A DNA stretch of 64,000 bases from SNAP01 sp049671745 (GCA_049671745.1 JBATVL010000074.1:24892-88891); one strand, 5' to 3'. Numbered from the stretch's first letter, positions 44,028-53,417 are shown. Translations and numbers: made by a program. Notes: generated from the sequence alone by a model not told the origin.

Positions 44028-44133
44028 TCTTATGCCTTAGTTGTTAAGTGTTTATGTATAAGTACTTAGTTCTTGTTATATTTAAACTAATTGTATTATA
44101 AATGAATATACTATATACATTAATTATAGAAAT

Positions 44134-44162
44134 AAAAAAAGCCGTCCTTTTGAGACGGCCTT
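44134..44162 (-). terminator. Rho-independent terminator after floA
   Basis: On the minus strand GGCCGTCTC / GGACGGC with a short A-rich loop is followed by TTTTTTTATTT. It is a GC-rich stem for this genome. Confidence 0.85.
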
Positions 44163-44182
44163 GTATTTAGAATTCTTATATT

Positions 44183-45160
44183 CTATTTCTTAGGCTTTTT
44201 ATCTGATTTAGAGATTGATTCTCTCATTGAAGTATCAGCCTCAATATTTTTCATTTTATAATAATCCATAATACCTAGATTACCTGATCTGAAGGCTTCT
44301 GCCATTGCAGTTGGAACTTCAGCTTCAGCTTCTATAACTTTAGCACGCATCTTTTGAGCCAATGCACGCATCTCTTGCTCATGAGCAACAGCCATAGCAC
44401 GACGTTCTTCTGCTTTTGCTTGTGCAATCTTAAGGTCCGCATCTGCTTGATCTGTTTGAAGCACAGCACCAATGTTCTTACCTATATCAATATCCGCGAT
44501 ATCAATAGAAAGAATCTCAAAAGCAGTACCAGCATCAAGTCCTTTTTCTAATACTACCTTAGAAATATTGTCAGGATTTTCTAATACAGCCTTATGTGAT
44601 ATGTTAGAACCAATAGAAGATACAATTCCTTCACCAACTCTAGCAAGAACAGTTTCTTCACCAGCACCACCAACTAATTGTTTGATGTTAGCTCTTACAG
44701 TTACACGAGCTTTAGCAATAAGCTGAATACCATCTTTAGCAACAGCAGTTACAGGAGGTGTGTTAAGTACTTTTGGATTGACACTCATTTGTACTGCTTC
44801 AAATACATCTCTACCAGCTAAGTCAATGGCTGTAGCCATATTAAATGATAGCTCTATGTTTGCTTTAGAAGCAGAAACAAGTGCATGTACAACTTGTGAA
44901 ACATGTCCACCTGCAAGGAAATGTGCTTCAAGATTGTCTCTAAAAAGCTCTATTCCAGCTTTCTTACCTTCAATAAGAGCGCGAACAATTACTGTTGGTG
45001 GGACTTTTCTCCAACGCATTAAAACTAGTTGAATTAATGATATTTTAACTCCTGAAACAAGAGCAGAAAACCATAATCCAACGGGAATAAAGTAAAGTAA
45101 TATCCACAGAAGTATAATACAACCTGGGATAAGAAAAGCTAATAGGGTAAAGTTTTCCAT
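44183..45160 (-). CDS. floA: Flotillin-like protein FloA
   Basis: A 325-residue membrane scaffold. An N-terminal hydrophobic hairpin (LLAFLIPGCIILLWILLYFIPVGLWFSALVSGV) precedes an SPFH-like region (VIVRALIEGKKAGIELFRDNLEAHFLAGGHV...DLAGRDVFEAVQMSVNP), followed by a coiled-coil rich in Glu/Ala repeats (QAKAEERRAMAVAHEQEMRA). It matches the FloA/UPF0365 family. It organises functional membrane microdomains. It directly follows the NfeD-like gene by 1 nt, the classic NfeD-flotillin pair. Confidence 0.95.
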   Translation of the reverse strand: MENFTLLAFLIPGCIILLWILLYFIPVGLWFSALVSGVKISLIQLVLMRWRKVPPTVIVRALIEGKKAGIELFRDNLEAHFLAGGHVSQVVHALVSASKANIELSFNMATAIDLAGRDVFEAVQMSVNPKVLNTPPVTAVAKDGIQLIAKARVTVRANIKQLVGGAGEETVLARVGEGIVSSIGSNISHKAVLENPDNISKVVLEKGLDAGTAFEILSIDIADIDIGKNIGAVLQTDQADADLKIAQAKAEERRAMAVAHEQEMRALAQKMRAKVIEAEAEVPTAMAEAFRSGNLGIMDYYKMKNIEADTSMRESISKSDKKPKK

Positions 45161-45161
45161 T

Positions 45162-45623
45162 TTATATTTGTTTTACAATTATTTTAGTCTTTTCAACTTT
45201 GATAACTTCAATTGCAGACTTCTCGTTAAATAATCCACCAGAAGATTGTGCCTCTATTTCGTATTCTCCCACTTTTACTGTCCCCATAGGAGCAAGACGA
45301 GTAATGCAAATTCCTTTGTCCCCAATGTTTATTCTGCTTATGTTAGAATCGACACTAGAGTTAAGGTTTGTTTGTAACATTAGCTTATTCCACGTTTTAG
45401 AACGTAAAGAATAGATAATGATTACAATATTTATAAGAACAACAGATATTAAAACAATATTTCCTCCTAAAAGACCAAATTCGTCATAAGAGAAATACAC
45501 TCCTGCACCCATTGCTAGAAATCCCCCTATACCAGCTATCGTTATGCCTGGTATGACAAGCACTTCTAACAAGCATAGGAGGATTCCTATAAATAGTAAT
45601 AAAAAAATCACAAAAACATTCAT
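45162..45623 (-). CDS. NfeD-like membrane protein
   Basis: A 153-residue short-type NfeD. Three transmembrane helices (VIFLLLFIGILLCLLEVLVIPG, GIGGFLAMGAGVYF, GGNIVLISVVLINIVIIIYSL) are followed by a C-terminal OB-fold domain (GDKGICITRLAPMGTVKVGEYEIEAQSSGG...IEVIKVEKTKIIVKQI). It partners flotillins; the serine-protease N-domain of long NfeD proteins is missing, as expected for this class. Upstream of floA with 1 nt between genes. Confidence 0.9.
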   Translation of the reverse strand: MNVFVIFLLLFIGILLCLLEVLVIPGITIAGIGGFLAMGAGVYFSYDEFGLLGGNIVLISVVLINIVIIIYSLRSKTWNKLMLQTNLNSSVDSNISRINIGDKGICITRLAPMGTVKVGEYEIEAQSSGGLFNEKSAIEVIKVEKTKIIVKQI

Positions 45624-45633
45624 TATATGTAAA

Positions 45634-45924
45634 TTAAATCAATTGTACCCACAATCCCTTTTTTTCAAATTCTTTTAGCATTTTCTTTAATCTGAACGAA
45701 TCATCATGCTTAATTTGACAAAAACCTTTATGATATGCTAAATATGCACATTGTTCTGCTTGAATAGGATCATAATCGCAAATTTCAATTATAGCATCAA
45801 GCATATTTTTATATCCATATTCTGCATTTTTATAAAGCAGCAAATCTCTTTTACTTAAAGAAGTTTCTCCTTCTTGTAATCTTATTTCTTTCTTAAGATT
45901 ATCGTTACTTAATGTAATACTCAT
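45634..45924 (-). CDS. clpS: ClpS-type adaptor of ClpA/ClpC protease
   Basis: A 96-residue protein. The core resembles ClpS: LLLYKNAEYGYKNMLDAIIEICDYDPIQAEQCAYLAYHKGFCQIK, with the family's D-P-x-Q-A-E-Q-C and H-K-G motifs (seen in parts), and the ending LKEFEKKGLWVQL. ClpS feeds N-degron substrates to ClpAP-type proteases. It lies 10 nt before nfeD, probably in one operon; the functional link to FloA is unclear. The first turn differs from the classical (L/V)(Y/W)NDD motif (YKNAEY). Confidence 0.85.
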   Translation of the reverse strand: MSITLSNDNLKKEIRLQEGETSLSKRDLLLYKNAEYGYKNMLDAIIEICDYDPIQAEQCAYLAYHKGFCQIKHDDSFRLKKMLKEFEKKGLWVQLI

Positions 45925-46020
45925 AAAATATAGACTAAAAATAATTAATTTTATAATATAAACGTTACTAAAAGATAATTATTTATAAAAAGATAAAGAG
46001 ATTATATATAGTATACCTTT

Positions 46021-46028
46021 CCCCCCCC
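46021..46028. repeat. C8 homopolymer upstream of clpS
   Basis: Eight C on the plus strand (G8 on the clpS coding strand), about 100 nt upstream of the clpS start and 20 nt past the sodB stop. GC homopolymers of this length stand out in such an AT-rich sequence. Confidence 0.7.
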
Positions 46029-46047
46029 TCTACTATTTTAAAATAAA

Positions 46048-46623
46048 TTAGAATCTTTCAGCAACAACACCCCAGTTGATAATATTCCAGTAATTGTTTA
46101 TGTATGTTGGTCTTGCATTCTGAACATCTAAGTAATATGCATGTTCCCAGACATCAATACACATAAGCGGTATAAAATCTTCTCTCAATGGATTTCCTGC
46201 GTTTGAAGTAGACATAATGTCAAGATTTCCATCTGAATCTTTAATAAGCCATACCCATCCAGCTCCAAATAGGCGTTTAGCGAAACTAGAGAATTCTTCT
46301 TTGAATTCTTCGAAAGATCCGTATTTATCATTAATCTTTATAGCCAGATTTCCTGTTGGTTCGCCGCCGCCGTTTGGAGAAAATGCTTCGAAATAAAAGG
46401 TGTGATTAAATACTTGTGCTCCATTATTAAAAATGCCATTATCAGCACGTTTAATAATATCTTCAAGAGCAGAGAATTCAAACATCGTATCCTTAATTAG
46501 GGTATTAAGGTTATTTACATATGCTTGATGATGCTTGCCATAGTGAAATTCAAGAGTTCTCTTGCTTATATATGGTTCAAGAGCATCTAAATCGTAAGGT
46601 AATTCTGGAAGTATGAATGCCAT
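46048..46623 (-). CDS. sodB: Iron/manganese superoxide dismutase
   Basis: A 191-residue Fe/Mn SOD from the preferred start MAFILPELPYDLDALEPYIS (46623); an earlier ATG at 46650 would add nine residues. The metal ligands are in FHYGKHHQAYV (His27), FNHTFYFEAFSP, and DVWEHAYYLDVQN (Asp, His). GGGEPTG and LFGAGWVWL are typical. Whether it uses Fe, Mn or either cannot be read. It protects against superoxide with the ferritin and Ohr systems nearby. Single gene on the minus strand, divergent from the MATE exporter. Confidence 0.95.
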   Translation of the reverse strand: MAFILPELPYDLDALEPYISKRTLEFHYGKHHQAYVNNLNTLIKDTMFEFSALEDIIKRADNGIFNNGAQVFNHTFYFEAFSPNGGGEPTGNLAIKINDKYGSFEEFKEEFSSFAKRLFGAGWVWLIKDSDGNLDIMSTSNAGNPLREDFIPLMCIDVWEHAYYLDVQNARPTYINNYWNIINWGVVAERF

Positions 46624-46743
46624 CTTATAAATTTTAAATGTATTTAACAATAATAATTGAGTCTTTTTAATTAAGGCTTATAACTATTTGCATATACTCC
46701 ATAAGAGCTTTAAAAGTTTGATTTTTTTTAAGATATTTGCACC

Positions 46744-48054
46744 ATGAATAAGAAAATTCTTAGATTAGCTATCCCAAATATAATAAGCAATATCAGCGTT
46801 CCTTTAGCAGGAATGATAGATTTAGCTTTAATGGGTTATCTTAAAGTCGAAGCTGTAAATTATGTATCTGCCATAGCCTTAGGAGGTATGATCTTTAATT
46901 TTGTATATATGTCCTTCGTCTTCTTAAGAATGACAACTACAGGATTTACTGCACAATCTTATGGAAGAAGAAATTTTGAAGAAAGTATAATAACTCTTTC
47001 TAGATCACTTTTAGTTGCCTTAACAGCTGGTTTATTAATCATTTGTTTACAAATACCCATAGAACGACTTGCTTTTTCACTAATAAAAACTGAGCCAGAA
47101 ATAAGAGAGTTGACAAGGCAATACTTTCATATAAGAGTGTGGGCAGCGCCAGCAACAATTGGACTTTATAGCATATTAGGCTGGTTTATAGGAATGCAGA
47201 ATGCCAAATCCCCTATGGTAGTATCTATATTAGTTAATGTTTTAAATTTAGGCCTATCAGCTCTTTTTATCCTAGGATTTGGTATGAAGTCAGAGGGAGT
47301 GGCTCTAGGAACGATGATAGCACAATATTGTGGTTTTCTAATAGCCTTGTTTATATTAGTAAAATATTATAAGAAATTATTTAAATACTGGTCGTTAAAG
47401 CAAATGCGACATTTAAAAGAATTATTTGCTTTCTTTAATGTAAGTAAAGACATTTTAATAAGAACTCTTTGTATTATTAGCGTTTTCACATTTATTACAT
47501 CACAATCAGCAGCAATAAGTAAAAATATATTGGCAGTTAATGCTCTTTTACTACAGTTTCTTCTGTTCTTTTCATATATGATAGATGGATTTGCTTATGC
47601 AGCAGAGGCTTTGGTTGGAAGATATATAGGTGCCAATGATAGGGGATCCCTAAAAGATTGTATAAAACGATTATCTATATTAGGATTTGGATTAGCTTTA
47701 ATATTTAGTATCATTTATTTAATTGCAAAAGAAAATATTCTTTATGTTTTAACAAATGATTCACAAATAATAGAAACGGCAAAAGAATATATAATATGGA
47801 CTATAATTTTACCTATAGCTGGTTTTGGAGCATTTTTATGGGATGGGATATATATAGGTGCAATAGCTTCAAAGTCAATGCGAAACGCTGTTGTATTATC
47901 AGTTTTTTTAGTGTTTTTTCCAGTCTATTATATTTCTTATCCATTAATAGGAAATCATGGATTATGGCTAGCTTTAATTCTCTTTTTATTTACAAGAGGA
48001 TTGTTCTTATGGTTGATGGCTCCTAAGGCAATATATGCTAAAAATCAGAATTAG
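46744..48054 (+). CDS. MATE-family multidrug exporter (DinF-like)
   Basis: A 436-residue polytopic protein with about 12 predicted helices, in two similar halves: LAIPNIISNISVPLAGMIDLALMGYL at the N-terminus and LLLQFLLFFSYMIDGFAYAAEALVGRYIGANDR in the second half. It is an inner-membrane cation-coupled exporter of the DinF branch. The start is 90 nt after a GATATTTG sequence, close to a -7 box (46732-46739). Substrate unknown. Confidence 0.92.
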   Translation: MNKKILRLAIPNIISNISVPLAGMIDLALMGYLKVEAVNYVSAIALGGMIFNFVYMSFVFLRMTTTGFTAQSYGRRNFEESIITLSRSLLVALTAGLLIICLQIPIERLAFSLIKTEPEIRELTRQYFHIRVWAAPATIGLYSILGWFIGMQNAKSPMVVSILVNVLNLGLSALFILGFGMKSEGVALGTMIAQYCGFLIALFILVKYYKKLFKYWSLKQMRHLKELFAFFNVSKDILIRTLCIISVFTFITSQSAAISKNILAVNALLLQFLLFFSYMIDGFAYAAEALVGRYIGANDRGSLKDCIKRLSILGFGLALIFSIIYLIAKENILYVLTNDSQIIETAKEYIIWTIILPIAGFGAFLWDGIYIGAIASKSMRNAVVLSVFLVFFPVYYISYPLIGNHGLWLALILFLFTRGLFLWLMAPKAIYAKNQN

Positions 48055-48125
48055 TTAAATAAAATACATTTGTTTTCTTTTTTAAAGAAAAAGCCTTTAC
48101 TTTGGACAGTTAAAAAATTAAAAAT

Positions 48126-48749
48126 ATGGAGTTTAGTATAAATAAACCAGGCATGGGGTTTCAGAGAATTGAAAGATACGACGAGGAGTCTACCCTAAAG
48201 ATGGCTGAAAATTATAAAGAGATAATTAAATTAGTTGGTGAGAATGAAGAAAGAGAAGGTTTAGAAAAGACACCTCTTAGAGTTGCTAAGGCAATGCAAT
48301 TCATGACTCAGGGTTATTCAATGGATCCTGAAGAAATTCTTAAATCGGCAATGTTTAATGAAGATTATAAACAAATGGTAATTGTAAAAGATATAGAAGT
48401 ATATTCTTTATGCGAGCATCATTTGCTTCCTTTTATTGGAAAAGCGCACGTAGCATATATTCCTAATGGCCAAATTACAGGTCTAAGTAAGATTGCTCGT
48501 GTTGTAGAGGCGTTCGCTCGTCGTTTTCAAGTACAAGAGAGATTAACAACACAGATAAAAGAGTGTATACAAGAAACTCTTAACCCATTAGGTGTTGCAG
48601 TTGTAATAGAAGCTCAACATATGTGTATGATTCTTAGAGGAGTACAAAAGCAGAATTCAGTTACAACGACATCCGATTTCAGTGGTGCTTTTAAGAATCT
48701 TGCAACAAGAGAAGAATTCATTAGATTAATTAGCAATAAAATGCACTAA
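48126..48749 (+). CDS. folE: GTP cyclohydrolase I
   Basis: A 207-residue FolE that makes 7,8-dihydroneopterin triphosphate from GTP, the first step of folate and of the queuosine route. Zinc ligands Cys96 and His99 in SLCEHHLLPF and a third Cys near 166 (AQHMCM) are present, along with GKAHVAYIPNGQITGLSKIARVVE and RFQVQERLT. Normal length. It stands between the MATE gene and fabD, 45 nt before the latter, probably sharing a transcript with it. Confidence 0.97.
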   Translation: MEFSINKPGMGFQRIERYDEESTLKMAENYKEIIKLVGENEEREGLEKTPLRVAKAMQFMTQGYSMDPEEILKSAMFNEDYKQMVIVKDIEVYSLCEHHLLPFIGKAHVAYIPNGQITGLSKIARVVEAFARRFQVQERLTTQIKECIQETLNPLGVAVVIEAQHMCMILRGVQKQNSVTTTSDFSGAFKNLATREEFIRLISNKMH

Positions 48750-48794
48750 GCTCTTCGTTTAGTGTCTAGTTAGAACATAAAAAAGCGTTTAATT

Positions 48795-49685
48795 ATGAAA
48801 GCATATGTATTCCCTGGACAAGGGGCACAATTCCCAGGAATGGGTAAAGACTTATATGAGAACTCAGCTTTAGCTAAAGAATTATTTGATAAAGCTAATG
48901 AGATTCTAGGTTTCAGTATAACAGAATTAATGTTTAATGGAACTGATGAAGATTTAAGACAAACAAAGGTAACTCAACCAGCTATTTTCTTACATTCAGT
49001 AATATTAGCAAAAACATTAGGTGAAGATTTCAAACCAGAGATGGTAGCAGGTCACTCACTTGGAGAGTTTTCGGCATTAGTAGCAAATGGAGCATTATCG
49101 TTTGAGGATGCGCTTAAGCTTGTTTCTCAAAGAGCAATGGCTATGCAGAAAGCTTGTGAGATTGAAAAATCTACAATGGCTGCTATTATTGGTTTAGCTG
49201 ATGATGTAGTAGAGAATATATGTGCTGATATTGACGAAATTGTTGTTGCAGCAAATTATAACTGTCCAGGACAATTAGTTATTTCTGGAAGTATGAAAGG
49301 TATAGATATTGCTTGCGAAAAGCTTAAAGAAGTAGGAGCAAAAAGAGCAATTCCTTTAAAAGTGGGTGGTGCTTTCCATTCTCCTTTAATGGAACCTGCA
49401 AGAGAAGAATTAGCAGCTGCAATTGAAAATACTATCTTTTCAACTCCTATATGTCCTGTTTATCAGAACGTAGATGCAAAACCAACTACTGATGCAGAAG
49501 TTATCAAGAAGAATCTTGTGGCTCAATTAACTGCTCCAGTAAGATGGACTCAAATAATGATGAATATGATAGCTGACGGTGCTACTTTGTTTACAGAAGT
49601 TGGTCCTGGTAAAGTTATTCAAGGTTTAGTTAAGAAGGTTGATAGAAAGATGGAAACAGCAGGTGTAGATTCATACCAAGCTTAA
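48795..49685 (+). CDS. fabD: Malonyl-CoA:ACP transacylase
   Basis: A 296-residue enzyme loading malonyl groups onto ACP for fatty-acid synthesis. N-terminal VFPGQGAQFPGMGKDL, nucleophile Ser88 in GHSLGEFSAL, QRAMAMQKA, and the catalytic His in GGAFHSPLMEPA. The end is EVGPGKVIQGLVKK. Normal length and all landmarks present. Followed by a strong bidirectional terminator shared with hydF. Confidence 0.97.
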   Translation: MKAYVFPGQGAQFPGMGKDLYENSALAKELFDKANEILGFSITELMFNGTDEDLRQTKVTQPAIFLHSVILAKTLGEDFKPEMVAGHSLGEFSALVANGALSFEDALKLVSQRAMAMQKACEIEKSTMAAIIGLADDVVENICADIDEIVVAANYNCPGQLVISGSMKGIDIACEKLKEVGAKRAIPLKVGGAFHSPLMEPAREELAAAIENTIFSTPICPVYQNVDAKPTTDAEVIKKNLVAQLTAPVRWTQIMMNMIADGATLFTEVGPGKVIQGLVKKVDRKMETAGVDSYQA

Positions 49686-49708
49686 TCCAATTATTAGATA
49701 CATAATAA

Positions 49709-49744
49709 AAAGAGGATATTCTTTAAGAATATCCTCTTTTTTAT
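49709..49744. terminator. Bidirectional terminator between fabD and hydF
   Basis: AAAAGAGGATATTC / GAATATCCTCTTTT with a TTTAA loop and T run on both strands. Confidence 0.9.
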
Positions 49745-49751
49745 ATTTACT

Positions 49752-50954
49752 TTACTTTTTAAAGGGGGCAACAGCCCTTTCAAATATACCATGCATATAT
49801 GCTATAGCTAATCCATAATTAGTCACTGGAATACCAGCATTTATTGCAGGAATTAATCTATTAATAAGTTGTCTTTTAGTAATCATACAACCTCCACACT
49901 GAATCACAATAGAATAATCATTTATAGGTCTTTCAATATTAGATAAGCCTGAAACTATATCACAATGTAAATTTTTGCCAGTGTGTTTATTAAGCCACAC
50001 AGGTAGTTTATATCTAGCAATATCCTCACATGAAACATGGTGCGAACAAGATTCTAGAATTAATACTCTATCATTTTCTTTAAGATTATCTATATGTGGA
50101 GTACCTTTAAGATATTCATCAAAATCACCTTTTGAACGTGCAAGTACTGTAGAAAAACTTGTTAATTGTATTTCGTAAGGTATAAGTTTATCAGCTTTTT
50201 TAAATATCTGACTATCAGTAATAACAAGTTTAGGTTTAATCTTAGTGTTATTAAGGAAAGCTTCTACTTGTTCTGGTTGAATAACAATACTTGTACAATA
50301 ATTATCAAGAATGTCTCTTATAAGTTGTACTTGTGGAAGAATCATTCTCCCAACAGGTGCTTCTGAATCTAAAGGGCAAATAAGCATAACAATATCATCA
50401 GGCTTAAGTAGATCTCCAATGATAGAAGGATCCTGTTTAGAAGCCTCTGGAGTGATTTTTTTGATAGTTTCTATAAGAAGTTCATTATTTGGTTTAAAGT
50501 TCGAATATTCAACTACAATCGTTTTGTATTGATCTTCCAGTTTCTCTTTAAGAGATGTATCTAGTTTGCATATATCAGACTTATTGTGAATAATAAAAAA
50601 AGGAATTTTATATGTATTGAATTCATTAACAAGTTGTTTCTCATATTTATCGAAGCAATTATTATTAATAACAATCATCCCTATATCAATACTTGCAATA
50701 GATTGAATAGATTTATTTATACGTTTTTGTCCTAAATCTCCTTCATCATCTATGCCAGCAGTATCTATTAGAATAACAGGTGCATAGTCAAGTATTTCGA
50801 ATGATTTTTTAACAGGGTCGGTAGTAGTACCGGCAACATTAGATACTATAGCAATTTCTTGATTAGCAAGGCTATTAATAATAGAACTTTTACCGTTATT
50901 CCTTCTACCATATATCCCTATATGTATTTTATTATCTTTAGTTTTTACACTCAT
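49752..50954 (-). CDS. hydF: [FeFe]-hydrogenase H-cluster maturation GTPase
   Basis: A 400-residue GTPase scaffold that carries and delivers the 2Fe subcluster to [FeFe]-hydrogenase. The G domain has GRRNNGKSS (Walker A, 15-23), DTAGIDDEG and IHNKSD. The C-terminal cluster-binding part has ESCSHH (Cys303, His305) and QCGGC (Cys353, Cys356). The usual CxHx(46-53)HCxxC motif thus has Gln where the second His stands. hydE and hydG are not in the window. It follows the sigma-54 response regulator by 6 nt. Confidence 0.94.
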   Translation of the reverse strand: MSVKTKDNKIHIGIYGRRNNGKSSIINSLANQEIAIVSNVAGTTTDPVKKSFEILDYAPVILIDTAGIDDEGDLGQKRINKSIQSIASIDIGMIVINNNCFDKYEKQLVNEFNTYKIPFFIIHNKSDICKLDTSLKEKLEDQYKTIVVEYSNFKPNNELLIETIKKITPEASKQDPSIIGDLLKPDDIVMLICPLDSEAPVGRMILPQVQLIRDILDNYCTSIVIQPEQVEAFLNNTKIKPKLVITDSQIFKKADKLIPYEIQLTSFSTVLARSKGDFDEYLKGTPHIDNLKENDRVLILESCSHHVSCEDIARYKLPVWLNKHTGKNLHCDIVSGLSNIERPINDYSIVIQCGGCMITKRQLINRLIPAINAGIPVTNYGLAIAYMHGIFERAVAPFKK

Positions 50955-50960
50955 AATCTT

Positions 50961-52112
50961 TTAAGAATATAATTCAACTTCTTCTTTAGTAATCTTTTCT
51001 GATCCCAAAATTATCAATCTTTCTATTACATTACGCAATTCTCTGATATTTCCTTTCCATTTTCTTTGCATAAGAGCTTCAAGTGCATTTTCAGATATTT
51101 CTTTATTAGTAATGGACATATCTGAACAAATTTGTTGTAAGAAATGCAGACTCAACTCTTTTATATCCTCTTTTCTTTCGTTAAGAGCAGGTAGTTTAAT
51201 AATAATAACACTTATTCTGTGGTATAAATCTTCTCTAAAAAGTCCTTTTTGTATCTCAGCATCAAGATTTTTATTCGTAGCAGCAAGAATACGTACATCC
51301 ACTTTAATATTTTTATCTCCACCTACTCGAGAGATATTCTTTTCTTGAAGTACACGAAGTAATTTTGCTTGAGCATCAAGGCTCATATCTCCAATTTCAT
51401 CTAAGAAAAGAGTTCCTCCATTTGCAATTTCAAATTTACCTTTTTTCTGTTTATTTGCAGAAGTGAAAGCTCCTTTTTCATGCCCAAAAAGTTCACTTTC
51501 AATAAGTTCGGAAGGAATGGCAGCACAATTAACATCAATGAATGGTAGAGAGGCTCTTTTTGACTTTTCATGAATCTGTCTAGCAACTAGCTCTTTACCT
51601 GTGCCATTACTGCCTGTAATAAGAACTCTGGCATCGGTAAGAGCAACTTTATCAATAATTTCTTTAACCTTATATAGAGCATTAGAAGAACCAATCATTT
51701 GATATTTATTCTCAATTCTTTTCTGTAGTTCTTGTGTTTTAGCAACGAGTACTGTTTTATCTGTTGCATTTTTAATAGTGATAAGAATTCTATTAAGGTC
51801 AAGTGGTTTCTCGATAAAATCGAAAGCTCCCTCTTTTATTGCTTCTACTGCAGTTTCAATATTTCCATGTCCAGAAATCATTATAACAGGAACATCAAAA
51901 TGTGTATCCTTAATTTTTTTAAGAACTTCCATACCATCCATTTCAGGCATCTTTATATCACAAAAAATTAAATCGAAGCATTGATTCTCAATAAGACTAA
52001 GAGCTTCTATTCCATTTTCAGCTGTTATTACCTGATGTTCTTCGTATTCAAGAATATCTTTAAGAGAATTACGAATACTTCTTTCGTCGTCAACAACTAA
52101 TATGTTAGGCAT
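50961..52112 (-). CDS. Sigma-54-type response regulator lacking the C-terminal DNA-binding domain
   Basis: A 383-residue protein. The receiver domain (1-120) has the phosphoacceptor Asp52 in FCDIKMPEMDG and VIMISGHG. The AAA+ domain (about 135-375) has GSNGTGKELVA, the sigma-54 contact loop GAFTSA (214-219, normally GAFTGA), LDEIGDMS and RKWKGNIRELRNVIERL. The protein stops at EEVELYS, just where a Fis-type helix-turn-helix should begin. It may act on sigma-54 promoters without specific DNA binding, or through a partner. No histidine kinase lies nearby. Confidence 0.9.
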   Translation of the reverse strand: MPNILVVDDERSIRNSLKDILEYEEHQVITAENGIEALSLIENQCFDLIFCDIKMPEMDGMEVLKKIKDTHFDVPVIMISGHGNIETAVEAIKEGAFDFIEKPLDLNRILITIKNATDKTVLVAKTQELQKRIENKYQMIGSSNALYKVKEIIDKVALTDARVLITGSNGTGKELVARQIHEKSKRASLPFIDVNCAAIPSELIESELFGHEKGAFTSANKQKKGKFEIANGGTLFLDEIGDMSLDAQAKLLRVLQEKNISRVGGDKNIKVDVRILAATNKNLDAEIQKGLFREDLYHRISVIIIKLPALNERKEDIKELSLHFLQQICSDMSITNKEISENALEALMQRKWKGNIRELRNVIERLIILGSEKITKEEVELYS

Positions 52113-52137
52113 GTTAAGTGTTTGGTTTAAAGAGTTT

Positions 52138-53391
52138 TTAGTCTATATAGAATTTATTCTTATAGATTCTATATGTTTTAGTTTCTTCTGTAAGTAATGA
52201 TTTATAAGTAATATATCCATTAAGAGTATCTGCTTCTTTAATTTTTTCAAGCATCTTTTCGTTAATCTTTACAAAAACAAGAAGAGAATATACTTTATTT
52301 TTAATGAATCGTTTATTGATATTATTTACATGCATTGGTTTCATATCCTTAAATTCAAGAATAAGAGATTCAACAGAAAAGCCAGTATGATGTTCAGAAT
52401 TTAATTGAATAATAGCAGCATATCTATTCTCTCTCTTCTCAAAAGTAATAGGCGTATTGATGTTAATATCAAACTTTGCATCACATACATTAAAAAGTAC
52501 TTTCTTCTTTAGTGTTGTAAATGGAAATCTAAAGTTTATATTAATAAAGTTTGTTTCATCCTCAAAACAATCTTTGGCATCATATTTAATTGTCCAAATA
52601 TTATTGTTTTTTGTGTTAGAAGTAATATTTGCACAGTTAGACGATATTTTAGGAGTTACAGAGGTGCTAACTTTATTACCATTAATAAGAATAGAAAATC
52701 TGAATATTCCCATCTCATTTGCAATTTCTTTTATCTCAGCATTCTTTACAAGATTAATATATTTTTGAATAGTTAACTCAGCAATATCTTGTCTTTTATC
52801 TATAAAACTTTTTTTAAGAATCCTAAGAGCTTCAACATTAGATTTTATTTCTTCTATTGTTTTTATATTAGAAATGTTATTTGTAAACTTACTCAGTTCG
52901 TCTGTAAGTTGAGAATCCTTAAATTTATATTCATCAATAAGAGCCTGAAGTTCCATAGAAGAGAACGGGTATTTTATATGATAATTGAAATGATATTTTT
53001 TCGTTTTTTTATTTTTAATTCTTTCCCAGTAAAATTCATCAATTTTATTTACTGATAGTCCATTAAGAAAATCTATTTTGCCTGATACAGAAGAAATTGT
53101 ATTTGTGAAGTTTTCAAATATCTCATCATTATTCTTCTCTTCCTTAGTAAGTTTAGATTCAGATCTAACATTATCAGCAATAGACTTTATAATATTCTCT
53201 TTAACTCTATTTATAGCATCATTTTGAGCCAAATTGATAGTCTCTCCACTTCCGCTTACAATAATATAATCAAGTTCAAGTCCATTAATCCATTTAGGAG
53301 TAGACCCACTTTTTTTAACAACTCTATATTGTGCAGAAACAGAAAAGCTTATGCACAGAAATAATATAATAAGTGAATTTAATTTTCTCAT
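52138..53391 (-). CDS. Exported LPP20-like protein of the envelope cluster
   Basis: A 417-residue exported protein with signal MRKLNSLIILFLCISFSVSA. The region after the signal (PKWINGLELDYIIVSGSGETINLAQNDAINRVKENIIKSIADNVRSESK, seen in parts) resembles the LPP20 fold, where a conserved helix of Ala/Asn-rich residues follows a Gly-x-Gly strand. The rest is beta-rich without a known domain. It follows a terminator hairpin at 53418, so it may start its own mRNA with the response regulator and hydF. Function unknown. Confidence 0.6.
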   Translation of the reverse strand: MRKLNSLIILFLCISFSVSAQYRVVKKSGSTPKWINGLELDYIIVSGSGETINLAQNDAINRVKENIIKSIADNVRSESKLTKEEKNNDEIFENFTNTISSVSGKIDFLNGLSVNKIDEFYWERIKNKKTKKYHFNYHIKYPFSSMELQALIDEYKFKDSQLTDELSKFTNNISNIKTIEEIKSNVEALRILKKSFIDKRQDIAELTIQKYINLVKNAEIKEIANEMGIFRFSILINGNKVSTSVTPKISSNCANITSNTKNNNIWTIKYDAKDCFEDETNFININFRFPFTTLKKKVLFNVCDAKFDININTPITFEKRENRYAAIIQLNSEHHTGFSVESLILEFKDMKPMHVNNINKRFIKNKVYSLLVFVKINEKMLEKIKEADTLNGYITYKSLLTEETKTYRIYKNKFYID

Positions 53392-53417
53392 ATCAATTAA
53401 ATATTTCTTAAATATAA

